Of a stretch of 64,000 nucleotides of DNA, positions 1 through 14,336 are shown in pieces. The first letter of the stretch is position 1; every line of letters begins with the position of its first letter. The stretch lies in NCBI GenBank assembly GCA_028095005.1, contig CM051463.1, positions 63,774,251 through 63,838,250 on the forward strand, written 5' to 3'. The translations under genes were made by a program, and so were the position numbers. This stretch comes from Rhynchospora pubera (lineage: Eukaryota > Streptophyta > Magnoliopsida > Poales > Cyperaceae). The notes below the pieces were generated by a model. That model was not told the DNA's origin and did no database searches. It saw only the letters and a program-made list of their open reading frames with translations.

Positions 1-2045
1 ATGAAACATCCCAATTATGTCAAGAACGCACATTATTTGCAATATATATACGTAATTGCCATCTATAATCCAATCCTTTAAATTTTTTACTTTATAAACT
101 TCTTCACCACTGTATAAAGAGCTTAAATATATATTATAGTGAACAAATGACTTAAAATGAATGTACAATTGTTTGAAAGGTTCTAATTCTGTCCAGAACG
201 CTCATTATTTGCATTTTATGTGCGTTATTGCCATGTATAATCCACTCCTTTTGAAATTTTAAGATTATAAATTTATTCTCCACAGTATAAATAGCATAAA
301 TATAGATTACAGAGATCAAATGACTTAAATTTTAAGATTATAAACATATTCTCCACGGTATAAAGTTCTTAAATATAGATTATAGTGATCAACTGACCAG
401 AACGCTAATTATTTGCACTTTATGTGCATAATTTCCATGTATAATCCAATCCTTTTGAATTTTTAAGATCATTAATAGCTTAAATATAGATTATTGTGAT
501 CAACTGACATGAAATGAATGCACAATCGCGTGAAATGCTTCAATTCTGTCCAGAACGCTCATTATTTGCACTATGTGTGAGTAATTGCCATGTATAATCC
601 AATTCTTTTGAATTTTTAAGATCATAAACTCATTCTCCACTGTATAAAGAGCTTAAATATAAATTATAGTGATGAAATGCGTTGAAATAAATGCACAATC
701 ACTTGAAATTCTCCAATTCTGTCCAGAACGCAAATTTGTGCACTATATGTTCATAATTGCCGTGTATAATCCAATCCTTTTGACTTTTTAAGATCATAGA
801 CTCATTCTCCACTGTATGAAGAGCTCAAATATGTATTATTGTGATCACATGAATTGAAATGAAAGCACAATCTTGTGAAATGCTCCAATTCTGTCCAGAA
901 CGATCATTATTTGCACTTCATGTGCGTCATTGCCATGTATAATCCAATCCTTTTAAATTTTTAAGATTATAAACTCATTCTCTAGTGTATAAAGAGCTTA
1001 AATATAGATTATTCTACTCAAATGACATTAAATGAATGCACAATCGCGTGAAATTCTCCAATTCTGTCAAGAACGCTCATTATTTTCACTTTATGTGCGT
1101 TATATAATCCAATCTTAAATATAGATTATAGAGATAAAATGACTTATTCTCCACTGTATAAGGAGCTTAAACATAGATTATAGAGATCAAATGACTTGAA
1201 ATGAATCCACAATCGCTTGAAATTCTCAAATGCGGTCCAGAAAGCACATTATTTGTACATTATGCGCGCAATTGCTGTGTTTAATCCAATCCTTTTGAAT
1301 TTTTATGATCATAAACTCATTATCAATTGTATAAAGAGCTGAACTATTGATTATTGTGATCAAATGACTTGAAATGAATGCACAATCACGTGAAATATTC
1401 GAATTCTGTCCAGAACGCTAATTATTTGCACTTTTTGTGCATAATTGCCATGTATAATCCAATGCTTTTGATTTTTTTAAGATCATAAACTTATTATCCA
1501 TTGTATAAAGAGTTTAACTATAGATTATTGTGATCAAATGACTTGAAATGAATGCACAATCGTGTGAAATGTTCCAATTCTGTCCAGAACGCTAATTATT
1601 TGCACTTTGTGTGCATAATTGCCATGTATAATCCAATCCTTTTGAATTTTTAAGATCATAAACTCATTGCCCACCATATAAAGAGTTTAAATACAGATCA
1701 TTGTGATCAAATGGCTTGAAATTAATGCACAATTCCGTGAAATGCTCCATTTCTGTCCAGAACGCACATTATTTGCACTTTACGTGAGTAATTGCCATTT
1801 GTAATTTATTGTTTTTGAATTTTTATGATCATAAACTCATTATCAATTGTATAAAGAGCTGAACTATTGATTATTGTGATCAAATGACTTGAAATGATTG
1901 CACAATCGCGTGAAATATTCCAATTCTGTCCAGAACTCTAATTATTTGCACTTTTTGTGCATAATTGCCATGTATAATTCAATATTTTTAAATGTTTAAG
2001 ATTATAGACTTATTCTTCACAGTATAAAGAGTTTAAACTTATATT

Positions 2046-2727
2046 TTTTTTTTTTAGATATCCTAGATAGTGGCTATCTAGTACAGAAGAAAAAAGAAAA
2101 AAAACGTACAAGAAAAGTAAAAACCAAAGTAACAGGGACAAAGCTTTAGCAGAATTTCATAAACAGGGAAGCTTGCTGAACTATCCAATCCTGTATTGCT
2201 TGTATATTCCTTCGTTCATCCCTAAATATTCTGTTGTTTCGCTCTAACCACATCGCCCAAATAGCTGTAGAAATGGTAGAGGAGATCAAGGTTGTTACAT
2301 TCTCAGAACAAATTGTATGAAGGAGAGATTGCACAGTGACGTGCTGGTTGAAGCTTACCCCCAGCCTCATCCAAATATGAGTTGAAAGATGACACTCACA
2401 GAAAAGATGTTCAGCTGTTTCTAATATCGCTTGCTGGCAGAAAACGCAAAGATGCTGAAGTTGGAAACTCCTTTTAATCAACTGATCTTGTGTCAGCAGT
2501 CGATCATGTGCCAAGAGAATTAGAAAAAGCTTGATTGAAGGGGGCAGTTTTAACTTCCAAATTCTGTAGAACTTGAACTTGACCTTACCAGCAGAGATAA
2601 GACTTTTGTATACTGATGCTGAGGAATATCCTCCATCAGTTCGCCATTTCCAAAAGATGGAATCTCTTTCTCCACTGAAGTTCATACTTTGCATCTCCAA
2701 GAACAGTGCTCCCTGTAGGCGTGTCAT
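2046..2727 (-). mobile_element. 5'-truncated LINE (non-LTR retrotransposon) inside the satellite
   Basis: The element interrupts a satellite monomer and is flanked by a perfect 17-bp target-site duplication, GAGTTTAAACTTATATT, at 2029-2045 and 2728-2744. The element reads on the minus strand: its 3' end is at the left, where a T-run (2044-2055 on the plus strand) is the poly(A) tail, and its 5' end is cut off at 2727. Length is about 680 bp, so only the end of ORF2 and a short 3' UTR were copied. Truncation at the 5' end, a poly(A) tail and a long TSD are the standard signature of target-primed reverse transcription. Confidence 0.93.
2146..2727 (-). pseudogene. LINE ORF2 C-terminal fragment (reverse-transcriptase zinc-binding region)
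   Basis: This is an uninterrupted reading frame of about 193 codons, open at its 5' end and closed by a stop. It matches the pattern of the zf-RVT region that follows the reverse transcriptase in plant LINE ORF2 proteins: FWKW..G.YSSASVYKSL near the start, then IWKLKLPPSIKLFL, then a Cys/His cluster (LCVFCQQAILETAEHLFCEC) and a terminal IWAMWLERNNRIF motif. The endonuclease and reverse-transcriptase domains are absent, so it cannot be functional. The frame has no internal stop, which argues for a fairly recent insertion. Family assignment rests on motif recognition; confidence in the broad class is high. Confidence 0.88.
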
Positions 2728-5700
2728 GAGTTTAAACTTATATTATAGTGATCAAATGACTTGAAATGAATGCACAATCGCTTGAAATTCTCCAATTCTG
2801 TCCAGAAAGCTCATTATTTACAATTTATGTGCGTAATTGCCCTTTATAATCCAATCCTTTTGAATTTTTAAGATTATAAACTTATTCTCCACCGTATAAA
2901 GAGCTTAAATATAGATTATAGGAATCAAATGATTTGAAATTAATGCACAATCGCATGAAACTCTCCAATTATGTCCAGAACGCACATTATTTGCAACATA
3001 GGTGCGTAATTGCCATGTATAATCCAATCCTTTTGAATTTTTAAGATCATAAACTCATTGACCACCGTATAAAGAGTTTAAATATAGATCATTGTGATGA
3101 AATGGCTTGAAATGAATGCACAATTCCGTGAAATGCTCCAATTCTGTCCAGAACGCACATTATTTGCACTTTATGTGAGTAATTGCCATTTGTAATTTAA
3201 TGTTTTTTTAATTTTTAAGATCATAAACTCATTATCCAATGTATAAAGAGCTTAACTATAGATTATTGCGATCAAATGACTTGAAATGAATGCACAATCG
3301 CGTGAAATGTCCAATTCTGTCCAGAACGCTCATTATTAGCACTTTATGTGAGTAATTGTCATGTATAATTCAATATTTTTGAATTTTTAAGATTATAAAC
3401 TTATTCTTCACAAAATAAAGAGTTTAAACATATATTATAGTGATCAAATGACTTGAAATGAATGCACAATCGCTTGAAATTCTCCAATTCTGTCCAGAAC
3501 GCTCATTATTTGCACTTTAAATGAGTGATTGCCTTGTATAATTCAATATTTTTAAATTTTTAAGATTATAAACTTAGTCTCCACAGTATAAAGAGTTTAA
3601 ACATATATTATAGTGATCAACTGACTTGAAATGAATGCACAATCGCTTGAAATTCTCTAATTCTGTCCAGAACGCTCATTATTTGCACTTTATGTGAGTA
3701 ATTGCCTTGTATAATTCAATATTTTTTAATTTTTAAGTTTATAAACTTATTCTCCATTGTATAAAGAGTTTAAATATAGATTATAGTGATCAAATCACCT
3801 TAAATGAATGCACAATCATTTGAAATTCTCCAATTCTCTCCATAACGAGCATTATTTGCACTATATGTGCGTAATTGGCACATATAATTCAATCCTTTCG
3901 AGTTTTAAGATCATAAACTCATTATCCACTGTATAAAGAGAATAAATATAGATTATTTTGATCACATGAATTGAAATGAATGCACAATCGCTTGAAATTC
4001 TCCAATTCTTTCAATAATGCATATTATTTGCATTATATATGCATAATTGCCATATATTATCCGATCCTTTTTAATTTTGAAGATTATAAGCTTACTCTTC
4101 TCTGTATAAAGAGTTTAATTATATATTATTGTTATCCAATGACTTGAAATAAATTTACAATCGTGTGAAATGCTCCAATCCTGTCCAGAACGTTCATTAT
4201 TTTCAAATTATGTGCGTAATTGCCATGTGTAATCCAATCCTTTTGAATTGTTAAGATTATAAACATATTCTCCACTGTAAAAAGAGGTTAAACATAGATT
4301 ATAGTGGTCAAATCACACGAAATGAAAGCACAATAGCAGGAAATTCTCCAATTCTGCCCAGAACGCACATTATTTGCAATATATGTGCATATATAAATGT
4401 ATAATCTCATCCTTTTGAATTTTTAGATTTTATAAACTTATTCTCCACTGTATAAAGAGTTTTAATATATATTATGTGATAAAATGACATGAAATTAATG
4501 CACAAACGCATGAAATGCTCCAATTCTGTCCAGAACGCTCTTTATTAGCACTTTATGTGCGTAAATGCCATGTATAATCTGATCCTTTTGAATTTTTATG
4601 ATTATAAACTTATTTTCCACTGTATAAAGAAATTAAATATAGATTATAGTGACCAAATTACTTGAAATAAAAGCACAATCCCTTCAAAATCTCAAATTCT
4701 GCCCTGAATGCACATTATTTTGCAAAATACGTGTGTAATCGTCATGTATATTCCAATACTTTTTAAATTTTAAGATCATAAACTCATTCTCCAATGTATA
4801 AAGAGCATATATATAGATTATTATTATCATATGACTTGTGATGAATGCACAATCGCTTCAAATTTTCCAATTCTGTCCAGAACGCTCATTGTTTGCACTT
4901 TATTCGCGTAATTGCCATGTATAATCCAATCCTTTTGAATTTTTAAGATTATAAACTTATTCTCCACTGTATAATGAGCTTAAATATAGATTATAATGAT
5001 CAAATGACTTGAAATGAATGCACAACCACTTGAAATTCTCCAATTCTGTCCAGAATGCATATTATTTGCACTATATTTGCGTAATTGCCGTGTATAAACC
5101 AATCCTTTTGACTTTTTACGATCATAGCCTCATTCTCCACTGTATGAAGCGCTTCAATATATATTATTATGATCAAATGACTTGAAATGAAAGCTCAATT
5201 GCGTGAAATGTTCCAATTCTGTCCAGAACGTTTATTATTCTACTTTACGTGCATAATTGCCATGTATAATTCAATCCTTTTGAATTTTCCAGATCATAAA
5301 ATCATTCACCACTGTATATGGATCTTAAATATAGATTATTATGATCAAATGACTTGAAATGCCTGCATTATCGCGTGAAATGCTTCAATTCTGTCCAGAA
5401 CGCAATTTAGTTGCACTTTATGTCAGTAATTGCCTTGTATAATCCAATCCTTTTGAATTTTACAGATCATAAAATCATTCCAAACTGTAAAAAGATCTTA
5501 AATATAAATTATTGTGATCGCATGACTTGAAATGAATGCACAATCGCATGAAATGCTCCAATTCTGTCCAAAACGCTCATTATTTGCACTTTATGTGCGT
5601 AATTGCCACATATAATTCATTCCTTTTGAAATTTTAAGTTAATAAACTTCTTCTCCACTGTATAGAGAGCTTAAATATATATTGTAGTGATCAAATGATT

Positions 5701-8700
5701 TAAAATGAATGTACAATCGCTTGAAATTCTCCAATTCTGTCCAGAACGCACATTATTTGCATTATTTGGTGCGTAATTGCCTTGTATATTCAAATATTTC
5801 TAAAATTTTTAGTTTATAAACTTATTCTCCACTGTATAAAGAGCTTAAATATAGATTATAGTGATTAAATGCCTTCCAATGAAGGCACAACCATTTGAAA
5901 TTCTGTAATTCTGTCTAGAACGCACATTATATGCATTATATGTGCGTAATTGCCTTGTATAATCCAATCCTTTTGAATTTTCAAGTACACAAACTCATTC
6001 TCCACTGTATAAAGTGCTTAAACAAAGATTATAGTGATCACATGGATAGAAATTAATGCACAATCAAATGAAATGCTCCAATTCTTTCCAGAACGATCAT
6101 TATTTGCATTTTATGTGCGTAATTGTCATGTATAATCCAATCTTTTTGAATTTTAAGATCATAAACTCATTCTCCACTGTATATAGATCTTAAATATAAA
6201 TTATGGTGATGAAATGCGTTGAAATAAATGCACAATCACTTGAAATTCTCCAATTCTGTCCAGAACGCAAATTTGTGCACTATATGTTCATAATTGCCGT
6301 GTATAATCCAATACTTTTGACTTTTTAAGATCATAGACTCATTCTCCACTGTATGAAGAGCTGAAATATGTATTATTGTGATCACAAGAATTGAAATAAA
6401 AGCACAATCTTGTGAAATGCTCCATTTCTGTCCAGAACGATCATTATTTGCACTTCATGTGCGTCATTGCCATGTATAACCCAATCCTTTTGAATTTTTA
6501 AGATTATAAACTCATTCTATAGTGTATAAAGAGATTAAATATAGATTATTCTACTCAAATGACATGAAATGAATGCACAATTGCGTGAAATTCTCCAATT
6601 CTGTCCCGAACACTGATTATTTTCAATTTATATGCATTATGCCATGTATAATCAATCCAATCTTAAATATAGATTATAGAGATAAAATGACTTATTCTCC
6701 ACTGTATAAGGAGCTTAAACATAGATTATAGAGATCAAATGACTTGAAATGAATCCACAATCGCTTGAAATTCTCAAATGCGGTCCAGAAAGCACATTAT
6801 TTGTACATTATGCGCGCAATTGCTGTGTTTAATCCAATCCTTTTGAATTTTTATGATCATAAACTCATTATCAATTGTATAAAGAGCTGAACTATTGATT
6901 ATTGTGATCAAATGACTTGAAATGAATGCACAATCACGTGAAATATTCGAATTCTGTCCAGAACGCTAATTATTTGCACTTTTTGTGCATAATTGCCATG
7001 TATAATCCAATGCTTTTGATTTTTTTAAGATCATAAACTTATTATCCATTGTATAAAGAGTTTAACTATAGATTATTGTGATCAAATGACTTGAAATGAA
7101 TGCACAATCGCGTGAAATGTTCCAATTCTGTCCAGAACGCTAATTATTTGCACTTTGTGTGCATAATTGCCATGTATAATCCAATCCTTTTGAATTTTTA
7201 AGATCATAAACTCATTGCCCACCGTATAAAGAGTTTAAATACAGATCATTGTGATCAAATGGCTTGAAATTAATGCACAATTCCGTGAAATGCTCCATTT
7301 CTGTCCAGAACGCACATTATTTGCACTTTACGTGAGTAATTGCCATTTGTAATTTAATGTTTTTGAATTTTTATGATCATAAACTCATTATCAATTGTAT
7401 AAAGAGCAGAACTATTGATTATTGTGATCAAATGACTTGAAATGATTGCACAATCGCGTGAAATATTCCAATTCTGTCCAGAACTCTAATTATTTGCACT
7501 TTTTGTGCATAATTGCCATGTATAATTCAATATTTTTAAATGTTTAAGATTATAGACTTATTCTTCACAGTATAAAGAGTTTAAACATATATTATAGTGA
7601 TCAAATGACTTGAAATGAATGCACAATCGCTTGAAATTCTCCAATTCTGTCCAGAAAGCTCATTATTTGCAATTTATGTGCGTAATTGCCCTTTATAATC
7701 CAATCCTTTTGAATTTTTAAGATTATAAACTTATTCTCCACCGTATAAAAAGCTTAAATATAGATTATAGGGATCAAATGATTTGAAATTAATGCACAAT
7801 CGCATGAAACTCTCCAATTATGTCCAGAACGCACATTATTTGCAACATAGGTGCGTAATTGCCATTTAAAATCCATTCTTTTTGAATTTTTAAGATTATA
7901 AACTCATTCTCTATTGTATAAAGAGATTAAATATAGATTATTCTACTCAAATGACATGAAATGAATGCACAATTGCGTGAAATGCTCCAATTCTGTCCAT
8001 AACGCACATTATTTGCACTTTATGTGAGTAATTGCCATTTGTAATTTAATGTTTTTTAATTTTTATGATCATAAACTCATTATCAATTGTATAAAGAGCT
8101 GAACTATTGATTATTGCAATCAAATGACTTGAAATGATTGCACAATCGCGTGAAATATTCCAATTCTGTCCAGAACTCTAATTATTTGCACTTTTTGTGC
8201 ATAATTGTCATGTATAATTCAATATTTTTGAATTTTTAAGATTATAAACTTATTCTTCACAGTATAAAGAGTTTAAACATATATTATAGTGATCAAATGA
8301 CTTAAAATGAATGCACAATCGCTTGAAATTCTCCAATTCTGTCCAGAACGCTCATTATTTGCACTTTACGTGAGTAATTGCCTTGTATAATTCAATATTT
8401 TTGAATTTTAAGATTATAAACTTATTCTCCACAGTATAAAGAGTTTAAATATAGATTATTGTGATCAAAAGAGTTTATATGAATGCACAATCGTGTGAAA
8501 ATTCTCTAATTCTGTCCAGAACACTCAATATTTGTAATTTATGTGCGTAATTGCCTTGTATAATTCAATATTTTTGAATTTTGAAGATTATAATCTTATT
8601 CTCCACTGTATAAAGAGCTTAAATATATATTATAGTGATCAAATCACCTTAAATGAATGCACAATCATTTGAAATTCTCCAATTCTCTCCATAACGAGCA

Positions 8701-9147
8701 TTATTTGCACTATATGCTCGTAATTGGCACATATAATTCAATCCTTTTGAGTTTTAAAATCATAAACTCATTGTCCACTGTATAAAGAGAATAAATATAG
8801 ATTATTTTGATCACATGAATTGAAATGAATGCACAATCGCTTGAAATTCTCCAATTCTTTCCATAATGCATATTATTTGCATTATATATGCGTAATTGTC
8901 ATGTATTATTCGATTTTTTTTTTAATTTTGAAGATTATAAGCTTACTCTTCTCTGTATAAAGAGCTTAATTATATATTATTGTTATCCAATGACTTGAAA
9001 TGAATTCACAATCGTGTGAAATGCTCCAATCCTGTTCAGAATGTTCATTATTTTCAAATTATGTGCGTAATTGCCATGTATAATACAATCCTTTTGAATT
9101 GTTAAGATTATAAACATGGTCTTCACTGTAAAAAGAGGTTAAACATT

Positions 9148-9361
9148 GATTATAGTGATCAAATCACACGAAATGAAAGCACAATAGCATGAAATTCTCC
9201 AATTCTATCCAGAACACACATTCTTTGCAATATATGTGCATATATAAATGTATAGATTATAGTGATCAAATCACACGAAATGAAAGCACAATAGCATGAA
9301 ATTCTCCAATTCTGTCCAGAACACACATTATTTGCAATATATGTGCATATATAATTGTATA
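9148..9361. repeat. 107-bp sub-monomer tandem duplication inside the satellite
   Basis: A 107-bp piece of a monomer, starting GATTATAGTGATCAAATCAC, occurs at 9148-9254 and again at 9255-9361 with only a few differences. The corresponding place in the homologous left block (near 4,300-4,400) has one copy. It adds about 107 bp to the distance between matching points of the two satellite blocks. Confidence 0.85.
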
Positions 9362-12300
9362 ATCTCATCCTTTTGAATTTTTAGGTTTATAAACTTATTC
9401 TCCACTGTATAAAGAGTTTTAATATATATTATTGTGATCAAATGACATGAAATTAATGCACAATCGCATGAAATGCTCCAATTCTGTCCAGAACGCTCTT
9501 TATTAGCAATTTATGTGCGTAAATGCCATGTATAATCCGATCCTTCTGAATTTTTATGATTATAAACTTATTATCCACTGTATAGAGAGATTAAATATAG
9601 ATTATAGTGACCAAATTACTTGAAATGAAAACACAATCCCTTCAAATTCTCAAATTCTGTCCTGAAAGCACATTATTTTGCAATATACGTGCGTAATTGT
9701 CATGTATATTCCAATCCTTTTTAAATTTTAAGATCATAAACTCATTCTCCACTGTATAAAGAACATATATATAGATTATTATTATCATATGACTTGTAAT
9801 GAATGCACAATCACTTGAATTTTCCAATTCTGTCCAGAACGCTCATTGTTTGCACTTTATGCCCGTAATTGCCTTTTATAATCCAATCCTTTTGAATTTT
9901 TAAGATTATAAACTTATTCTCCACTGTATAATGAGCTTAAATATCGATTATAGTGATCAAATGACTTGAAATGAATGCACAACCACTTGAAATTCTCCAA
10001 TTCTGTCGAGAATGCATATTATTTGCACTATATTTGCGTAATTGCCGTGTATAAACCAATCCTTTTGACTTTTTACGATCATAGCCTCATTCTTCACTGT
10101 ATGAAGCGCTTCAATATATATTATTATGATCAAATGACTTGAAATGAAAGCTCAATTGCGTGAAATGTTCCAATTCTGTCCAGAACGCTTATTATTCTAC
10201 TTTACGTGCATAATTACCATGTATAATCCAATCCTTTTGAATCTTTAAGATCATAAACTCATTCTCCATTGTATAAAGAGTTTAAATATTGATTATTGTA
10301 CTCAAATGACTTGAAATAAATGCACAATCGCGTGAAATGCTCCAATTCTGTCCAGAACGCTCATTATTTTCACTTTATGTGCGTTATTGTCTTGTATAAT
10401 CCAATCTTTTTGAATTTTTAAAATTTTAAACTTACTGTCCACTGTTATAAGGAGCTTAAATATAGATTATAGTGATCAAATCACTTGAAATAAATGCACA
10501 ATCGCTTGAAATTCACAAATGCGGTCCAGAACGCACATTGTTTGTATATTTTGTGTGCAATTGCTAGGTTTAATCGAATTATTTTGCATTTTTAAAATCA
10601 TAAACTCATTTTCCACTGTATAAAGAGCTTAAATATAGATTATTGTAATCAAATGACTTGAAATAAAAGCACAATCATGTGAAATGTTCTAATTCTGTCC
10701 AGAACGCTAATTATTTGCAATTTGTGTGAATAATTGCCATGTATAATCCAATCCTTTCGAATTTTTAGGATCATAAACTCATTTACCAACGTATAAAGAG
10801 GTTAAATATAGATTATTGTGATCAAATGACTTGAAATGAATGCACGATCGCGTGAAATGTTCCAATTCTGTCCAGAACGCTCATTATTTGAATTTTATGT
10901 GTGTAATTGCTACGTATAATTCAATTGTTGAATTTTTATGATTATAAACTTATTCTCCACTGTATAAAGAGATTAATTATAGATTACAGTGATCAAATTA
11001 CTTGAAATGAAAGCACAATCGCTTCTAATTCTCAAATTTTGTCCCGAAAGCACATTATTTTGCATGTCATGTATAATCCAATCCTTTTTAAATTTTAAGA
11101 TCATAAATTAATTCTCCACTGTATAAAGAGCGTATATATAGATTATTGTTATGACATGATTTTAAATGAATGCACAATCGTTTGAAATTCTCCAATTCTG
11201 TCCAGAACGCTCATTATTTGCACTTATGCGCGTAATTACCATGTATAATCCAATCCTTTTGAGTTTTTTTAGGTTATAAACTTATTCTCCTCTGTATAAT
11301 GAGCTTAAATATTGATTACAGTGATCAAATGACTTGAAATGAATGCACAACCGCTTGAAATTCTCCAATTCTGTTGAGAACGTACATTATTTGCACTATA
11401 TTTGCCGTGTATACACCAATCCGTTTGACTTTTTAAGATTATAGACTCATTCTCCACTGTATGAAGCGCTTAATTATATATTATTGTGATCAAATGACTT
11501 GAAATGAAAGCACAATCGTGTGAAAATGCTCCAATTCTGTTCAGAACACTCATTATTTGCACTTCATGTGCGTCATTGCCATGTATAAACTCATTCTCCA
11601 TTGTATAAATAGTTTAAATATTGATTATTGTACTCAAATGACTTGAAATAAATGCACAATCGCGTGAAATGCTCCAATTCTGTCCAGAACGCTCATTATT
11701 TTCACTTTATGTGCGTAATTGCCATGTATTATCAAATACTTTTGTTTTAAGATCATAAACTCATTTACCAACGTATAAAGAGCTTAAATATAGGTTATTG
11801 TAATCAAATGACTTGAAATGAATGCACGATCGCGTGAAATGCTCCAATTCTGTCCAGAACGCTCATTGTTTGCACTTTATGTGTGTAATTACCACATAAA
11901 AACTTATTCTCCACTGTATAAAAAATTTCAATATATATTATAGTGATCAAATGACTTGAAATGAATGCACAATCGCTTGAAATTCTCCAATTCTCTCTGG
12001 AATGAGCATTATTTGCACTATATGAGCGTAATTGGCACGTATAATTCAATCCTTTTGAATTTTTAAGATCATAAACTCATTCTCCACTATATAAAGAGCT
12101 TAAATATTGATTATTGTCATCAAATGGCTTAAAATGAATGCACAATCGCGTGAAATGCTCCAATGCTGTCCAAAACGCTCATTATTTTCACTTTATATGC
12201 GTTATTACCTTGTATAATCCACTCCTTTTGAATTTTGAGATTTTAAACTTATTTTCCACTGTATAAGGGGTTTAAATATAGATTATAGTGATCAAATGAC

Positions 12301-13600
12301 TTGAAATGAATGCAGAATCGCTCGAAATTCTCAAATGCGGTCCAGAACGCACATTATTTTGTATAGTATGTGCGTAAATAATTGCTATGTTTAATCTAAT
12401 CCTTTTGAATTTTGAAGATCATAAAGAACTTAAATATAGATTATTGTGATCAAATGACTTGAAATGAATGCACAATTGTGTGAAATGCTCCAATTCTTTC
12501 CAGAACGCTCATCATTTCAATTTATGTGAGTAATTGCCATGTATAATCAATTCTTTTGAATTTTTAAGATCATAAAATCATGCTCTACTGTATAAAAAGC
12601 TTAAATATAAATTATAGTGATTAAATGCCTTGAAATGAATGCACAATCGTTTAAAATTCTCCAATTTTGTCCAGAACGCACATTATTTTGCATTATATAT
12701 GTGCAATTGTCACATATAATCCACTCCTTTTGAATTTAAAATTTTATAAACTTATTCTCCACTGTATAAAGAGCATAAATAAAGATTATAAAGATCAAAT
12801 GACAATAAATGAATGGACAATCGCGAGAAATGCTCGACTCCTTTTCAGATTGCTCATTATTTGCATTTTATATGCGTAATTACCATGTATAATCCAATCC
12901 TTTTTAATTTTTGAGATCATAAATTTATTCTCTCCTATATAAAGAGCTTAAATATAGATTATTATGATCAAATGGCTTGAAATGAATGCACAATCACGTG
13001 AAATGCCCCAATTCTGTCCAGAACACACATTATTTGCACTATATGTGTGTAATTGACACCTATAATCACTCCTTTTGAATTTTAATATTATATCCTCATT
13101 CTCTACTATATAGAGAGCTTAAATATATATCATAATGATCGAATGACTTAAAATGAATGCACAATCCCTTGAAATTCTCCAATTCTGTCCAGAACACACA
13201 ATATTTGCATTATATGTGCGTAATTGCCAAGTATAATCAAATCCTTTTGAATTTTTTGGATTATAAACTTCTTCTTAACTGTAAAAAGAGTTTAAATATA
13301 GATTATAGTAATCAAATTCCTTGAAATGAATGCACAATCGTTTGAAATTCTCCAATTCTGTCCAGAACACATATTATATGCATTATTGTGCGCAATTGCC
13401 TTGTATAATCCAATCCTTTTGAATTCAAGATCACAAACTCATTCTCCACTGTATAAAGAGCTTAAATAAAGATTATAGTAATCAAATGGATTGAAATTAA
13501 TGCACCATCACGTGATTATAAACTTATTCTCAACCGTATAAAGAGTTTAAATATCGATTATAGAGATCAAATGACTTGAAATGAATACACAATCGCGTGA

Positions 13601-14256
13601 ATTGTTACATGTTTAGTTTTATTATTTTTGTAACAAATCTAAAAATATTTTACGATAATTGAGACTGAAGCCAATTTTACCCGTTCGTTTTTTTAATTCT
13701 CTCAAAGCGAAAAACAAGACGTTATTTGAATAATTTATGCGAAATAAGGGAATCATTTCGTTACAGATTCAGATCATGCACGTAGAATGAATTATATAAT
13801 TATTAATGGAAAAGGCGGGCAGAAGTAACGTTGAAAAAAAAAAATCTCAATTCACCAACTCATTTCACAAAATAAACAAAACCCAAATCACCGTTGACTG
13901 ATTTTCGCAACCTCAAAATTCCACTCCATTAAAGTTTGGGTAGGGAATCCAGCATAAAATGACAAAGGGTATATATGCTTTAACCAAGCTGTCACTGTTA
14001 TCATCCGAATTTCGAAATGTATTTTTGCCCCGGTCATCTCTTTTTGTTTGGACGTTCTCTAATACAATTGAAGTATATAATAAAAAAAGAAGAAGAAGAA
14101 AAAAAAGAGAGAGTTTATTAACGAGCTATAATTCATTATTAGTCGTCAAACTAAAAGTAAAAAAAATTAACTAGAATACAATATATTAACTCTAGAAAAA
14201 AAATATAAAATATAAGTACAAGTAATATTAAAAAACAATATAGTACTGCACTATTA
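13601..14256. other. AT-rich spacer between satellite and transposon; no gene seen
   Basis: Satellite homology ends near 13,600. The rest is AT-rich unique-looking DNA with a purine tract near 14,085-14,115. The one open frame of 71 codons at 13,959-14,174 has low-complexity AAR-rich content and no recognisable domain, so I do not call it a gene. Confidence 0.6.
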
Positions 14257-14277
14257 GATTGCATCTATGTTACCAGG

Positions 14278-14336
14278 GTGCGGGTGCGGGTGCGGGTGCG
14301 GGTGTCGTGTCTGATTCGATGCGGGTGCGGGGATAC
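14278..14336. repeat. GGGTGC hexamer tract at the transposon's left end
   Basis: Just inside the left TIR come tandem GGGTGC units, then a single related unit after a short interruption, then GGGATACGG. The tract is strikingly GC-rich in otherwise AT-rich DNA and has a loose counterpart at the right end of the same element (GGATACG-type motifs). It probably represents subterminal repeats of the transposon. Confidence 0.75.

Larger units (their letters stand above)
1..13600. repeat. 173-bp satellite tandem array (truncated by left window edge)
   Basis: The block is made of diverged copies of one AT-rich monomer. A well conserved box, CCAATTCTGTCCAGAACGC, recurs at about 548, 721, 893, 1066, 1234, 1408, 1582 and 1755, giving spacings of 168-174 bp, and it continues at that rhythm to about 13,600. 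That makes roughly 75 monomers plus one inserted LINE. Other conserved segments are TGCACAATCGC, ACTGTATAAAGAGCTTAAAT and GTGATCAAATGACTTGAAAT. There is no believable coding content; the short minus-strand open frames of 60-80 codons follow the monomer phase. The last recognisable unit stops near 13,600, so the right edge of the array is in the window and the left edge is not. A nucleosome-scale monomer fits plant centromeric, pericentromeric or subtelomeric satellites, but which of these cannot be told from sequence. Confidence 0.95.

Noticed and set aside
9159..12049. Several minus-strand open frames of 60-81 codons in the satellite
   Set aside because: They share the same translated phrases at monomer spacing and reflect the repeat, not genes.
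12667..12879. 70-codon plus-strand frame
   Set aside because: Lies wholly in satellite monomers and has no domain.
14278..14336. GGGTGC tract as a telomere-like or CRISPR-like repeat
   Set aside because: Unit and length do not fit plant telomere (TTTAGGG), and position just inside a TIR explains it as subterminal transposon sequence.
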